Shown here in pieces: positions 21,867-28,038 of a DNA stretch of 30,909 nucleotides. Location: the IMG/VR virus record IMGVR_UViG_3300028844_002561, positions 1 to 30,909 of that record. One strand, given 5' to 3'. Origin of the DNA: a virus. Made by a program: the position numbers and the translations under genes. Position 1 is the stretch's first letter; each line of letters opens with the position of its first letter. Below the pieces are notes generated by a model. It saw only the letters and a program-made list of their open reading frames with translations. It ran no database searches and was not told where the DNA came from.

Positions 21867-22275
21867 ACCGGATCAATACGTTGAGTTGTACTCTGAGTTA
21901 GCAGAGATGATGTTGGAAGCGAACAACGGTGACGAGATTTTGTTGGTGACTGATGCGAATGGCGATGAGCGTTACACGGAAGCCGCGCAAGATCGGTTCA
22001 ACGATTACTGTGAAGATGTTGAGTCTGTTTTGTTGGCGAACAACATTGTTGGTGAGCAATATTTGTCTGAGAACAATGTAGATCGTAACCTTCGCCTGTT
22101 GGTGAAGGCTACAATTTCGGCTTTTGAGTACAACGTTTTGCAAGTTGCTCTTGATCACATGATTGAGCATCAGGAAGGCATTCAGTCGGATGATGTGCCA
22201 TGCGATGATGCTGAGTGGGATGACATTTGCAAGAGGTTGCAAGCCGCCAAGAAATTGAAGGCTTTGTTTTCATGA
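21853..22275 (+). CDS. Acidic helical protein, unknown
   Basis: 140 aa from the ATG at 21853. It is strongly acidic and helical throughout, with one Cys pair region near the end (VPCDDAEWDDICKRL). Acidic all-helical proteins of this size in phage early operons include DNA mimics and inhibitors of host defences, but nothing beyond composition suggests that here. Its stop overlaps the methyltransferase start (ATGA). Confidence 0.55.
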   Translation: MAIIRPDQYVELYSELAEMMLEANNGDEILLVTDANGDERYTEAAQDRFNDYCEDVESVLLANNIVGEQYLSENNVDRNLRLLVKATISAFEYNVLQVALDHMIEHQEGIQSDDVPCDDAEWDDICKRLQAAKKLKALFS

Positions 22276-23420
22276 GTGCGTATTACAATGAGATAGATCC
22301 GTTTGCCGCTGATTGGCTCCGCAACTTAATTGGTGCGGGGTTAATTGCGGATGGTGTAGTGGACGAGAGGAGCATCAGTGATGTCAGACCAGAGGAACTT
22401 TTTGAATTTACTCAGTGCCACTTCTTCGCAGGAATTGGCGTCTGGAGCCACGCACTCAGGGGTGCGGGATGGGACGATGACCGGCCGGTCTGGACGGGAT
22501 CCTGTCCGTGTCAGCCTTTCAGCGGGGCAGGCAAGAGAGCGGGGATTGCTGACAAGCGGCACTTATTCCCAGATTGGTTCCACCTCATCCGCGAGTGCCG
22601 ACCTGCAACGGTCTTTGGAGAACAGGTTGCGAGTAAAGACGGGCTTGGTTGGATCGACCTTGTACAAGCTGACATGGAAGGAGAGGGCTACGCCTTTGCA
22701 CCGTTCGATTTGTGCGCTTCGGGCTTCGGTGCGCCGCACATCAGGCAACGATTGTGGTTCGTGGCCCACTCCGACCACGCGGGATCACAAGGGCGGATAT
22801 CAGGGTGGACGCATTCGGAACGGCAAGATCAGCACGGATACATTGGATGTGACGGCACAGTTGACGGGATGGCCGACCCCGAATGCGACCAACAACGGTC
22901 GGGGCGAGGAACCGGACGCGAAGGTCAAGCGGGGCATGAATGCGGGGTTGAACCCAGCGGACGCGGCGAGGCTAGCGGGATGGACAACACCGGCGGCATC
23001 GGACGGCACGCGGGGCGGCACGGGAATTACGGCGGGGATGTCCGGATCGAGTTTGACGCAACTGTCGAAGATGTCGGGCTGGCCCACTCCTCAAGTAGCG
23101 GACGACAATATGAGCCGCGTATCAAATCCTCAAGAGTACAGTCGCAAGAGATTGGAAACGAGGAACGCAGGCCAGAACTTGGCGGACACGGCTCAAGCCT
23201 TGGTTCAGGCGCAAAGACTAACGGTGTCTGGCGAGATGCAGACTGGCTCTATTGCAGGGATGGAAAGTGGAGGCCAGTTGAACCCTTCACATTCCCGCTG
23301 GCTAATGGGATTGCCGGGCGCGTGGGACGATGCCGCGCCTACGGGAACGCGATTGTCTCGGAAGTCGCGCAAGGATTAATCAGTAGTTTTATAGAAGGAG
23401 AGAGAGATGGCACGATTTGA
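22272..23420 (+). CDS. C5-cytosine DNA methyltransferase
   Basis: 382 aa. Motif I FFAGIG at residues 51-56 binds AdoMet. Motif [12 protein letters not shown] gives the PCQ loop with catalytic Cys at about residue 80. Motif VI appears as FGEQVA (Glu 117 in place of the usual ENV start), and motif VIII is IRQRLWFV at about 157-164. A long Gly/Ser/Arg-rich segment (170-330) stands where the target-recognition domain would be, and the end [13 protein letters not shown] is motif X-like. Methylation of phage DNA would protect it from host restriction. The middle and end are overlapped by a complete ORF in another frame. Confidence 0.88.
   Translation: MSAYYNEIDPFAADWLRNLIGAGLIADGVVDERSISDVRPEELFEFTQCHFFAGIGVWSHALRGAGWDDDRPVWTGSCPCQPFSGAGKRAGIADKRHLFPDWFHLIRECRPATVFGEQVASKDGLGWIDLVQADMEGEGYAFAPFDLCASGFGAPHIRQRLWFVAHSDHAGSQGRISGWTHSERQDQHGYIGCDGTVDGMADPECDQQRSGRGTGREGQAGHECGVEPSGRGEASGMDNTGGIGRHAGRHGNYGGDVRIEFDATVEDVGLAHSSSSGRQYEPRIKSSRVQSQEIGNEERRPELGGHGSSLGSGAKTNGVWRDADWLYCRDGKWRPVEPFTFPLANGIAGRVGRCRAYGNAIVSEVAQGLISSFIEGERDGTI
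22381..23379 (+). CDS. Nested ORF inside the methyltransferase gene, unknown product
   Basis: 332 codons wholly inside the methyltransferase gene, in the +1 frame. The ATG at 22381 has the strong site AGAGGAG with an 8-base spacer (22366-22372). The protein shows a [14 protein letters not shown] motif and a [12 protein letters not shown] motif, then four WPTP/WTTP repeats (at [37 protein letters not shown]), and ends [20 protein letters not shown] then [10 protein letters not shown] recall separate phage proteins with these same motifs, which suggests the frame is a real gene, though I cannot run a search. Function is unknown. Confidence 0.62.
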   Translation: MSDQRNFLNLLSATSSQELASGATHSGVRDGTMTGRSGRDPVRVSLSAGQARERGLLTSGTYSQIGSTSSASADLQRSLENRLRVKTGLVGSTLYKLTWKERATPLHRSICALRASVRRTSGNDCGSWPTPTTRDHKGGYQGGRIRNGKISTDTLDVTAQLTGWPTPNATNNGRGEEPDAKVKRGMNAGLNPADAARLAGWTTPAASDGTRGGTGITAGMSGSSLTQLSKMSGWPTPQVADDNMSRVSNPQEYSRKRLETRNAGQNLADTAQALVQAQRLTVSGEMQTGSIAGMESGGQLNPSHSRWLMGLPGAWDDAAPTGTRLSRKSRKD

Positions 23421-23577
23421 GTGTGTAATAACAATTAAGGTAAATCCAGTACGTGAGGCGGAAAGCCGTGAGGAATTTATTGAAAAAATTATTGAGGAAT
23501 ACAACGATCAATGTTTTGGCTTGTTTGATATTGACGCATCAGATTTGTCAGAAATTACAGAAGGAGAGAGAGAATGA
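23407..23577 (+). CDS. Small protein, unknown (56 aa)
   Basis: 56 aa: ATG at 23407 after GAAGGAG, stop overlapping the next start (ATGA at 23574). It is an acidic alpha/beta protein with FIEKIIEEYNDQCFGLFDI in the middle. Its own strong ribosome-binding site and coupling on the 3' side support it as a real gene despite its size. The 14-base overlap with the methyltransferase end also fits the operon style. Confidence 0.62.
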   Translation: MARFECVITIKVNPVREAESREEFIEKIIEEYNDQCFGLFDIDASDLSEITEGERE

Positions 23578-23813
23578 CTGACGAGTATGACTACAGAAAA
23601 CGCATGAGTGCTTTAAACAAGGCGGCGTATGCCGCTGTTGGGGTGTGTCCACATAAGTATCCGCACCCTACCTTTAAGGCCTTGGTTAAGATTTGTCATG
23701 AGATTGACGCTCTTATTGATGATGAGACATGGGGCAGGGACAACATGCCGCCTGATGAGTGGACCGCTGCGGGTGGATTGAAGGCATTTTGTAAACAGCA
23801 AGGAGAGAAGTAA
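23574..23813 (+). CDS. Small protein with Cys/His, unknown
   Basis: 79 aa. It is helical, with VGVCPHKYPHPTF and a second Cys segment (KICHEIDAL), so a metal site is possible. AGAAGGAGAGAG lies before its ATG, which overlaps the previous stop. It ends two codons before the next gene's TAATG junction. Confidence 0.56.
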   Translation: MTDEYDYRKRMSALNKAAYAAVGVCPHKYPHPTFKALVKICHEIDALIDDETWGRDNMPPDEWTAAGGLKAFCKQQGEK

Positions 23814-24265
23814 TGGGATTAGATGCATATTTAATTGCGGAGCGGAACAACACTACAACGAGTGTTGTGAAGGGAAAGTATGAGGCTGTTGACCGGCCAA
23901 CGGAAGCGGTCGGTCACGTAAAGACGGGGGACGCAGAGTTGCGTCCTTCTGAGGTTTGCTGGCCTATTGCCTCGGTCCGGTTGGAGATCCAGTACTGGCG
24001 CAAGCACTGGGATTTGCATGAGTTAATTAACCAGAGCTATGCAAGCCCTGATCAGTACAACGAAAACCCTATGAAGGTGTATTTATCTTCTGATAATTTG
24101 CGGGAGATTGCGGCTAAGATCCGCGATGATTTAACGGAGGACGCAGACCCTCGGTATCGTCACCATACAGAAAGGGAGGAGTACGCTAAGAAGTTTGATT
24201 TAGCGGCTGATTGGATTGAGTTCGATGGGTGGAACAGATCGGTTTATTATCGGGGAGATTTCTGA
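23813..24265 (+). CDS. Conserved phage 'MGLDxYL' protein, unknown
   Basis: 150 aa. It begins MGLDAYLIA and contains IQYWRKHWDLHELI and YLSSDNLREI, the pattern of a common phage family in my memory whose members begin MGLDMYL and carry YWRKANxIHxW. The function is not known. A C-terminal YAKKFDLAADWIE helix ends the protein. It starts at a TAATG junction and ends at TGATG, so it is coupled at both ends. Confidence 0.66.
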   Translation: MGLDAYLIAERNNTTTSVVKGKYEAVDRPTEAVGHVKTGDAELRPSEVCWPIASVRLEIQYWRKHWDLHELINQSYASPDQYNENPMKVYLSSDNLREIAAKIRDDLTEDADPRYRHHTEREEYAKKFDLAADWIEFDGWNRSVYYRGDF

Positions 24266-24447
24266 TGCTTGATTACACTTGGGGCGCAAGCACCGTTGCT
24301 ACTAAGTACGTGCATCAACGGTTGCATGAGGTTTTGGACATGGAGGATAATGACTCTATGTCCATAGCGTTGTCTCAGTTTTATGCTGAGTTAGCGGAAA
24401 ACTATTACAAGGACACGGGTCAAAGGATTGGTGATCCGCATGATTGA
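24265..24447 (+). CDS. Small helical protein, unknown
   Basis: 60 aa from the ATG at 24265 (overlapping the previous stop; GGGGAG upstream). The sequence is helical with SQFYAELAENYY. No family is recognised. Confidence 0.55.
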   Translation: MLDYTWGASTVATKYVHQRLHEVLDMEDNDSMSIALSQFYAELAENYYKDTGQRIGDPHD

Positions 24448-24601
24448 GTGTCCGGAGTGCAGTTACACTGGTCACAAGGGCATGGTTGAGAAGACCTTGT
24501 ACCAGCGGTTTGGCGAAACGTTAGAGCCGGTAGCTGAGTGGGTTGCTTGTGAGAATTGTGATGGTTCTGGCGAAGTGGAGCCTGATGATGAGTACGCATA
24601 G
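24440..24601 (+). CDS. DnaJ-type zinc-ribbon micro-protein (53 aa)
   Basis: 53 aa: ATG at 24440, TAG at 24599-24601. Two CxxC pairs are clear: IECPECSYTGHKG at the start, and ACENCDGSGEV near the end. CxxC...CxxCxGxG pairs are the zinc-finger pattern of the DnaJ Cys-rich domain and of small phage zinc ribbons. The gene overlaps both neighbours by a few bases. A structural or nucleic-acid-binding role is likely, but no function is known. Confidence 0.66.
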   Translation: MIECPECSYTGHKGMVEKTLYQRFGETLEPVAEWVACENCDGSGEVEPDDEYA

Positions 24602-24821
24602 CGTTAAGGCAAAGTCGCGGCATCCAGGGGCGCCGCGACAACATTTCAAGGTCGCTCATCTGACCTTTGAATTAACTGATACCACGTTTGCATTGATAGC
24701 TGGTGAGGCGGTCTTGGAGAAGGACCGCCGGCCATTGTTTACGGGTGTTATAACCAAGGGCATAGCCACTGAGTTGCGTAGGTTGGCCCATCATTTTGAC
24801 GAGAGGGAAGATAAACTGTGA
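24588..24821 (+). CDS. Small protein, unknown
   Basis: 77 aa from the ATG at 24588 (GGAG 7 bases upstream; an adjacent ATG at 24585 is too close). The N-terminus is basic (THSVKAKSRHPGAPRQHF), then a Leu/Thr-rich region, and a GIATELRRLAHHFDER helix at the end. No motif is recognised. It is coupled by a GTGA overlap to the HTH gene that follows. Confidence 0.55.
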   Translation: MSTHSVKAKSRHPGAPRQHFKVAHLTFELTDTTFALIAGEAVLEKDRRPLFTGVITKGIATELRRLAHHFDEREDKL

Positions 24822-25114
24822 ATGCATCAGAAAGAAGACAGAGAGTATTGGACGTTGCCGCTGCGGAGAACAAGCGGATGTTGGAACAGTATGGGTATCG
24901 AGGTCCGAATTACGGCATTAAAAATGAGGTTGTTGAGGGGCGCATTGGCAGGTTTGCTACCAAGCAGGGGCGTCCATTGCAGTTAAATTCTAAGATTATC
25001 ATGAACATGACTAAGCAGGGGCGCAACGCGGATGAGATTGCCGCTGCCTTAAACATGCAACGCAAGAGCGTAATTCGCACGGCGCTCAGACATGGTATAG
25101 ATATCATTAAGTGA
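24818..25114 (+). CDS. Helix-turn-helix protein, likely small DNA-binding regulator
   Basis: 98 aa, GTG start overlapping the previous stop. The C-terminal third IIMNMTKQGRNADEIAAALN then MQRKSVIRTALRH reads as a classic HTH (helix, turn at the Gly-Arg-Asn, recognition helix). This is similar in shape to resolvase-type or HTH_38-like domains. The N-terminus is charged and helical. A regulator in the middle of this operon could be the one acting on the motif arrays at 16214 or 20461, but this is only a suggestion. Confidence 0.6.
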   Translation: MNASERRQRVLDVAAAENKRMLEQYGYRGPNYGIKNEVVEGRIGRFATKQGRPLQLNSKIIMNMTKQGRNADEIAAALNMQRKSVIRTALRHGIDIIK

Positions 25115-25196
25115 TGGTGAGAGGCGGCGGTGAACATGGTAAGGTTTCAGTTGAATAAGCCGCCCCTCATAAAAAGTATATCAAAGGACGCAGAGA

Positions 25197-25379
25197 ATGC
25201 CAGAAATAACTTTGTCTCAAGTCGCAGAACTAAAACATTTGCGGCGCATGGTAGATAATCTTGAGCCCGAAGCGTATAAGACAGGTGCTGGGGCTGATGC
25301 GAAGAACAAGTTGTATCAGGCCCGACTAGAATTAAAACAGTTTGTAAGTAGTCTAAGACAAGAAGGATATAGAATATGA
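25197..25379 (+). CDS. Small helical protein, unknown
   Basis: 60 aa with AAGGA before the ATG and a stop overlapping the next start (ATGA at 25376). The whole sequence is charged and helical (KHLRRMVDNLEPEAY, ARLELKQFVSSLRQE), consistent with a small coiled coil. It follows an 82-base stretch in which I see no gene. Confidence 0.56.
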   Translation: MPEITLSQVAELKHLRRMVDNLEPEAYKTGAGADAKNKLYQARLELKQFVSSLRQEGYRI

Positions 25380-25822
25380 TAGTAGATACCAAGCGGGTAT
25401 TGGTTGAAGAGTTGACCTACTCGGGCAGTGCCTTTGGGGTACTGGCTAATGGTGAGGGGGTGTTTATTAACTCTCGCATTGTAGACAAGATGGAACTCGC
25501 CCCTGGCACTGCGGTTCACGCGCAGGTTTTGCCTAACTTTTCTGACAAGCGGGAGCAGATTCCATGGCGCGTGGTTAATGTTCAGGCGGAAACGGCGGAT
25601 GAATTACAGCCAACTCCAACTTCGGAGCCAGAGGCCGAGGTGAATGATCATGAGGATGATATAGACGTAAAGATCTTTGATGTTTTGGAAGAGGCAGGAA
25701 AACCCTTGACCATGCGTGAGATTTTTGACGCTACTGATCTGCATTTACCTGACATACGCGCATCGCTGCACCGGCAACGTGAGTTGGTGTCCAAGGTAGA
25801 AGTATACTTTGTATCTAAGTAG
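25376..25822 (+). CDS. Putative nucleic-acid-binding protein (OB-like N-terminus, winged-helix-like C-terminus)
   Basis: 148 aa. Residues 1-75 are beta-rich: RVLVEELTYSGSAFGVLANG is followed by GVFINSRIVDK and QIPWRVVNV, a pattern I recall from phage proteins with an OB-like or cold-shock-like shape. An acidic Pro/Glu linker follows. Residues 95-148 (IFDVLEEAGKPLTMREIF, then LPDIRASLHRQRELVSKVEV) resemble a winged helix. The combination suggests a small nucleic-acid binder. No direct evidence of specificity is seen. The gene overlaps the upstream stop. Confidence 0.55.
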   Translation: MIVDTKRVLVEELTYSGSAFGVLANGEGVFINSRIVDKMELAPGTAVHAQVLPNFSDKREQIPWRVVNVQAETADELQPTPTSEPEAEVNDHEDDIDVKIFDVLEEAGKPLTMREIFDATDLHLPDIRASLHRQRELVSKVEVYFVSK

Positions 25823-25832
25823 GGAGTTTAAT

Positions 25833-26300
25833 ATGAAACAGTACAAGTTTACTGCGGCGTATGTTGCTGCAATTGTAGCCGTGAACATTGGCTTTGTTTA
25901 TGTTCCTTTGGTTCCAATATGGGGAGAGATGTTTCCGCCCATGTCACTAGTAGTTGGAGCGGTTTTTATTTTGCGAGACTTTGCTCAACGTGAAATTGGT
26001 CATCACATTTTAGCGGCGATGGGTGTTGGAGCGGCGTTAAGTTACCTGATGGCGGACCCTTATGTTGCGTTAGCTAGTTTGGTTGCTTTTTTAATTTCAG
26101 AGCTGGTGGATTGGTATGTTTACACGTTCACTGGGCGGCCCTTGGCGCAACGAATCTTGCTTTCTTCCGCGATAAGCACACCCATTGATAGCGCAGTTTT
26201 TTTAGAAATGATTGGTCACTTTAGTTTTGTTGGCTTTGCAATGATGACGGCGGCGAAAATGCTAGCGGCGGGTGCGATTTGGTGGAGGTTATCACGATGA
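25833..26300 (+). CDS. Queuosine-precursor transporter-like membrane protein (VUT/YhhQ type)
   Basis: 155 aa, mostly hydrophobic, with about five to six membrane segments. GAVFILRDFAQREIGHHILA and ISELVDWYVYTF match the conserved motifs of the VUT family (YhhQ/DUF165), whose characterised member imports the queuosine precursors preQ0/preQ1. ATG at 25833 follows GGGAG. A phage would use it to bring in 7-deazaguanine bases. The DpdA-type gene that uses such bases is encoded 240 bases downstream in the same operon. Family assignment is by motif from memory, without a search. Confidence 0.75.
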   Translation: MKQYKFTAAYVAAIVAVNIGFVYVPLVPIWGEMFPPMSLVVGAVFILRDFAQREIGHHILAAMGVGAALSYLMADPYVALASLVAFLISELVDWYVYTFTGRPLAQRILLSSAISTPIDSAVFLEMIGHFSFVGFAMMTAAKMLAAGAIWWRLSR

Positions 26301-26545
26301 GAGTAGTATACAACGCAACTTTTGTTGCCGATTGTCCAAGCGATGGTAAGGAAATTGTTTACAGAGTTAAGTTAATTAGCTCACACATTATTTTGGTAGA
26401 GGATCTTCACAAATGTTTTTCTGAAATAAAGAAAACACCTATTTACCAAGAGGACGTTACGGCACTTTTGGCACAAAAGTTTGATTGTTCTGTTGAAACT
26501 AGCGGATCACATCAAAATGTTTCTATCTTTTGCGAGGTGGAATGA
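26297..26545 (+). CDS. Small protein between transporter and DpdA, possibly linked to deazaguanine metabolism
   Basis: 82 aa from the ATG at 26297, which overlaps the transporter stop (ATGA); its own stop overlaps the DpdA start (ATGA). It contains FVADCPSDGKEIVYRVKLIS and ILVEDLHKCF, then a C-terminal SHQNVSIFCEVE strand. The CPxDGxxxxY...E pattern superficially recalls the Cys and Glu of QueF-like/T-fold enzymes that act on preQ0, but I cannot establish homology. Being locked between two deazaguanine genes argues for a related role. Treat as unknown with a testable hypothesis. Confidence 0.5.
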   Translation: MRVVYNATFVADCPSDGKEIVYRVKLISSHIILVEDLHKCFSEIKKTPIYQEDVTALLAQKFDCSVETSGSHQNVSIFCEVE

Positions 26546-27219
26546 TTCACTACCATGGAACGCCTATCACCCCGGTCAGAGAACTTTTAACTCTGGCCGG
26601 TCGGCACTTCTGCGTTAGTCACATGCGTCCAGACGATGTCACTCGATGTCACCAGATTGGGCAGAGCGTCATGTTAGATAACGGCGCCTTTAGTAAGTGG
26701 AAGTCTGGCAAGCAGACTGATTGGAAAAGTTATTACGAGTGGTGTGATAAATGGTTAGACTACCCAACCACATGGGCTGTAATCCCTGATGTTATTGACG
26801 AGGGCACTCAAGCCCAAGAATCTTTGGTGCGGGATTGGCCTTATGGTGATAGAGGATCACCGGTTTGGCATATGGATGAACCTATCTCTAGGTTATTATC
26901 TTTGTGTGAGGATTGGCATCGAGTATGTGTGGGATCAACGGCGGAGTATGCTGTTGTAATGTCTCCATCTTGGTGCATGAGAATGGATGAAGCCTTTAAT
27001 GAGATTGAGGCTACGTTTAAAAGAATACCCAACCTGCATATGCTTAGAGGCATGAAGTTATCTGGGCGTCAGTGGCCCTTTGCCAGTGCTGACTCTACAG
27101 ACATTGCCCAGAACCATCACTTAAAACACAACACCGCTCGTTTGATGGCGGATCGTTGGGACGGGGCTCAGTGCCCTGGAAGGTGGACAATTAGACCACA
27201 TCAAACAAGTTTTTTATAA
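26542..27219 (+). CDS. dpdA: DpdA-type transglycosylase (7-deazaguanine into DNA)
   Basis: 225 aa from ATG 26542 (GAGGTGGA upstream). The TGT-like motif order is present: HYHGTPITP; VMLDNGAFSKW at 43-53; TTWAVIPDVIDEG at 76-88; SPVWHMDEP at 106-114; VCVGSTAEY at 128-136; LHMLRGMK at 165-172; and ASADSTDIAQNHH at 181-193. This is the pattern I remember for the phage DpdA2-like group, which swaps guanine in DNA for preQ0 or a derivative. Asp residues in LDNGAF and IPDVID are the likely acid/nucleophile positions. No queC/queD/queE/folE is seen, so the base must come from the host or from import. Confidence 0.82.
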   Translation: MIHYHGTPITPVRELLTLAGRHFCVSHMRPDDVTRCHQIGQSVMLDNGAFSKWKSGKQTDWKSYYEWCDKWLDYPTTWAVIPDVIDEGTQAQESLVRDWPYGDRGSPVWHMDEPISRLLSLCEDWHRVCVGSTAEYAVVMSPSWCMRMDEAFNEIEATFKRIPNLHMLRGMKLSGRQWPFASADSTDIAQNHHLKHNTARLMADRWDGAQCPGRWTIRPHQTSFL

Positions 27220-27235
27220 AAAGGACTGATGAGTA

Positions 27236-27487
27236 ATGATCAACAGGGAAGAATACAGTCGATTAATTGCAGAGTTAGTGGCTGCTAAGTCTGAGATAAA
27301 AAGGCTGCAAGCAAAGAACAAAGAGTTGCAGGAACAAAGCAAGACCTATGAGATTATTAAGTTACTAAAGGCAGCAGGTCCGGGAGATGCCAACAAGATC
27401 AACAAAGAAATAGCAGAAAAAGTCGGGTGTTCTTTGCAATACATATACTATTGCAAGCGCGAGATGCGTAGAGAGGTGTTGATATGA
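27236..27487 (+). CDS. Coiled-coil and HTH-like small protein (paralogue A)
   Basis: 83 aa. Residues 1-40 are a charged coiled coil (EIKRLQAKNKELQEQSKTY). Residues 45-80 read as a short HTH or SpoVT/recombinase-like region (NKINKEIAEKVGCSLQYIYY). The first about 32 residues recur almost unchanged in the following gene. GGACTGATGAGTA stands before the ATG. A transcription regulator made of a dimerising helix and a DNA-binding half is a plausible reading, though no family is certain. Confidence 0.58.
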   Translation: MINREEYSRLIAELVAAKSEIKRLQAKNKELQEQSKTYEIIKLLKAAGPGDANKINKEIAEKVGCSLQYIYYCKREMRREVLI

Positions 27488-27627
27488 TTAACAGGGAAGA
27501 ATACAGTGTATTAATTTTAGAGTTAAAGGCTGCTAACTCTGAAATAGAAAGGCTGCAAGCAGAGAACAAAGAGTTGCGGGATTTCCTTAAGAAGTTCCGC
27601 GACAAGACATCTTCTATGTTTCAGTGA
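27484..27627 (+). CDS. Truncated tandem copy of the coiled-coil gene (paralogue B, 47 aa)
   Basis: 47 aa: ATG at 27484 overlaps the stop of paralogue A (ATGA), stop at 27625-27627. The first 32 residues (MINREEYSVLILELKAANSE, then IERLQAENKELRD) match those of paralogue A at about 23 positions. The HTH part has been lost and replaced by FLKKFRDKTSSMFQ. It looks like a tandem duplication that kept only the dimerisation helix, so the product could pair with paralogue A and block it. Confidence 0.6.
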   Translation: MINREEYSVLILELKAANSEIERLQAENKELRDFLKKFRDKTSSMFQ

Positions 27628-27635
27628 GGGTGATT

Positions 27636-27779
27636 CTACCTGTCAATTGGTAACTTATCCGTCCGAAATATATCAGCCTTCTGCTTCAGTATAAGTTCTC
27701 GTTGACGTTCAAGTTCCTCAAACTGCCGGTCGATTTCCGACAGCTTGGGGAACTCTACAATTTTACTTTCTTGGTTCAT
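27636..27779 (-). CDS. Small helical protein, unknown (47 aa)
   Basis: 47 aa on the minus strand, ATG at 27779 and TAG at 27636-27638. The sequence is helical (SEIDRQFEELERQRELILKQ). It overlaps the upstream gene's end by 17 bases and converges with paralogue B, leaving only 8 bases between their stops. The ribosome-binding site is weak, so I hold it with less confidence than its neighbours. Confidence 0.45.
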   Translation of the reverse strand: MNQESKIVEFPKLSEIDRQFEELERQRELILKQKADIFRTDKLPIDR

Positions 27780-28038
27780 TGGACTTGCCAATCTTGGACT
27801 TTCTTAAATGCTCTGGTTCTTTTGAGTAGCCTCTGATCTGGGTAACGTTGTTACCGTTCATAGATTTAAGCAACGCCTTTGATACATCTAGGTCCAACCC
27901 TGTTTGCTTGGATATAACTTGGGCTCCACTATCGATTGTTCGCAACTGGCGTTTCTTATCCACCATGGTTTCAACCATGGCATCTACCATTTCTTTCGCT
28001 ACTTCTTTTGCCTGTAGTTCTAAGTAAGTTTTAGCCAT
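27763..28038 (-). CDS. Small charged protein, unknown
   Basis: 91 aa. The N-terminal half is helical with a Met/Val pattern (KEVAKEMVDAMVETMVDKK). The C-terminal half is basic (GYSKEPEHLRKSKIGKSN). The start overlaps the helicase stop by 19 bases, with GGAGAGAAAGCAAGAGA upstream, so it is co-translated with the helicase. No family is recognised. Confidence 0.55.
   Translation of the reverse strand: MAKTYLELQAKEVAKEMVDAMVETMVDKKRQLRTIDSGAQVISKQTGLDLDVSKALLKSMNGNNVTQIRGYSKEPEHLRKSKIGKSNEPRK

Noticed and set aside
25136-25258. 40-codon ORF at 25136, overlapping the gene at 25197
   Set aside because: Weak ribosome-binding site, a 62-base overlap in another frame, and no motif. The GGCGGC/GCCGCC pair nearby is too widely spaced to be a terminator.
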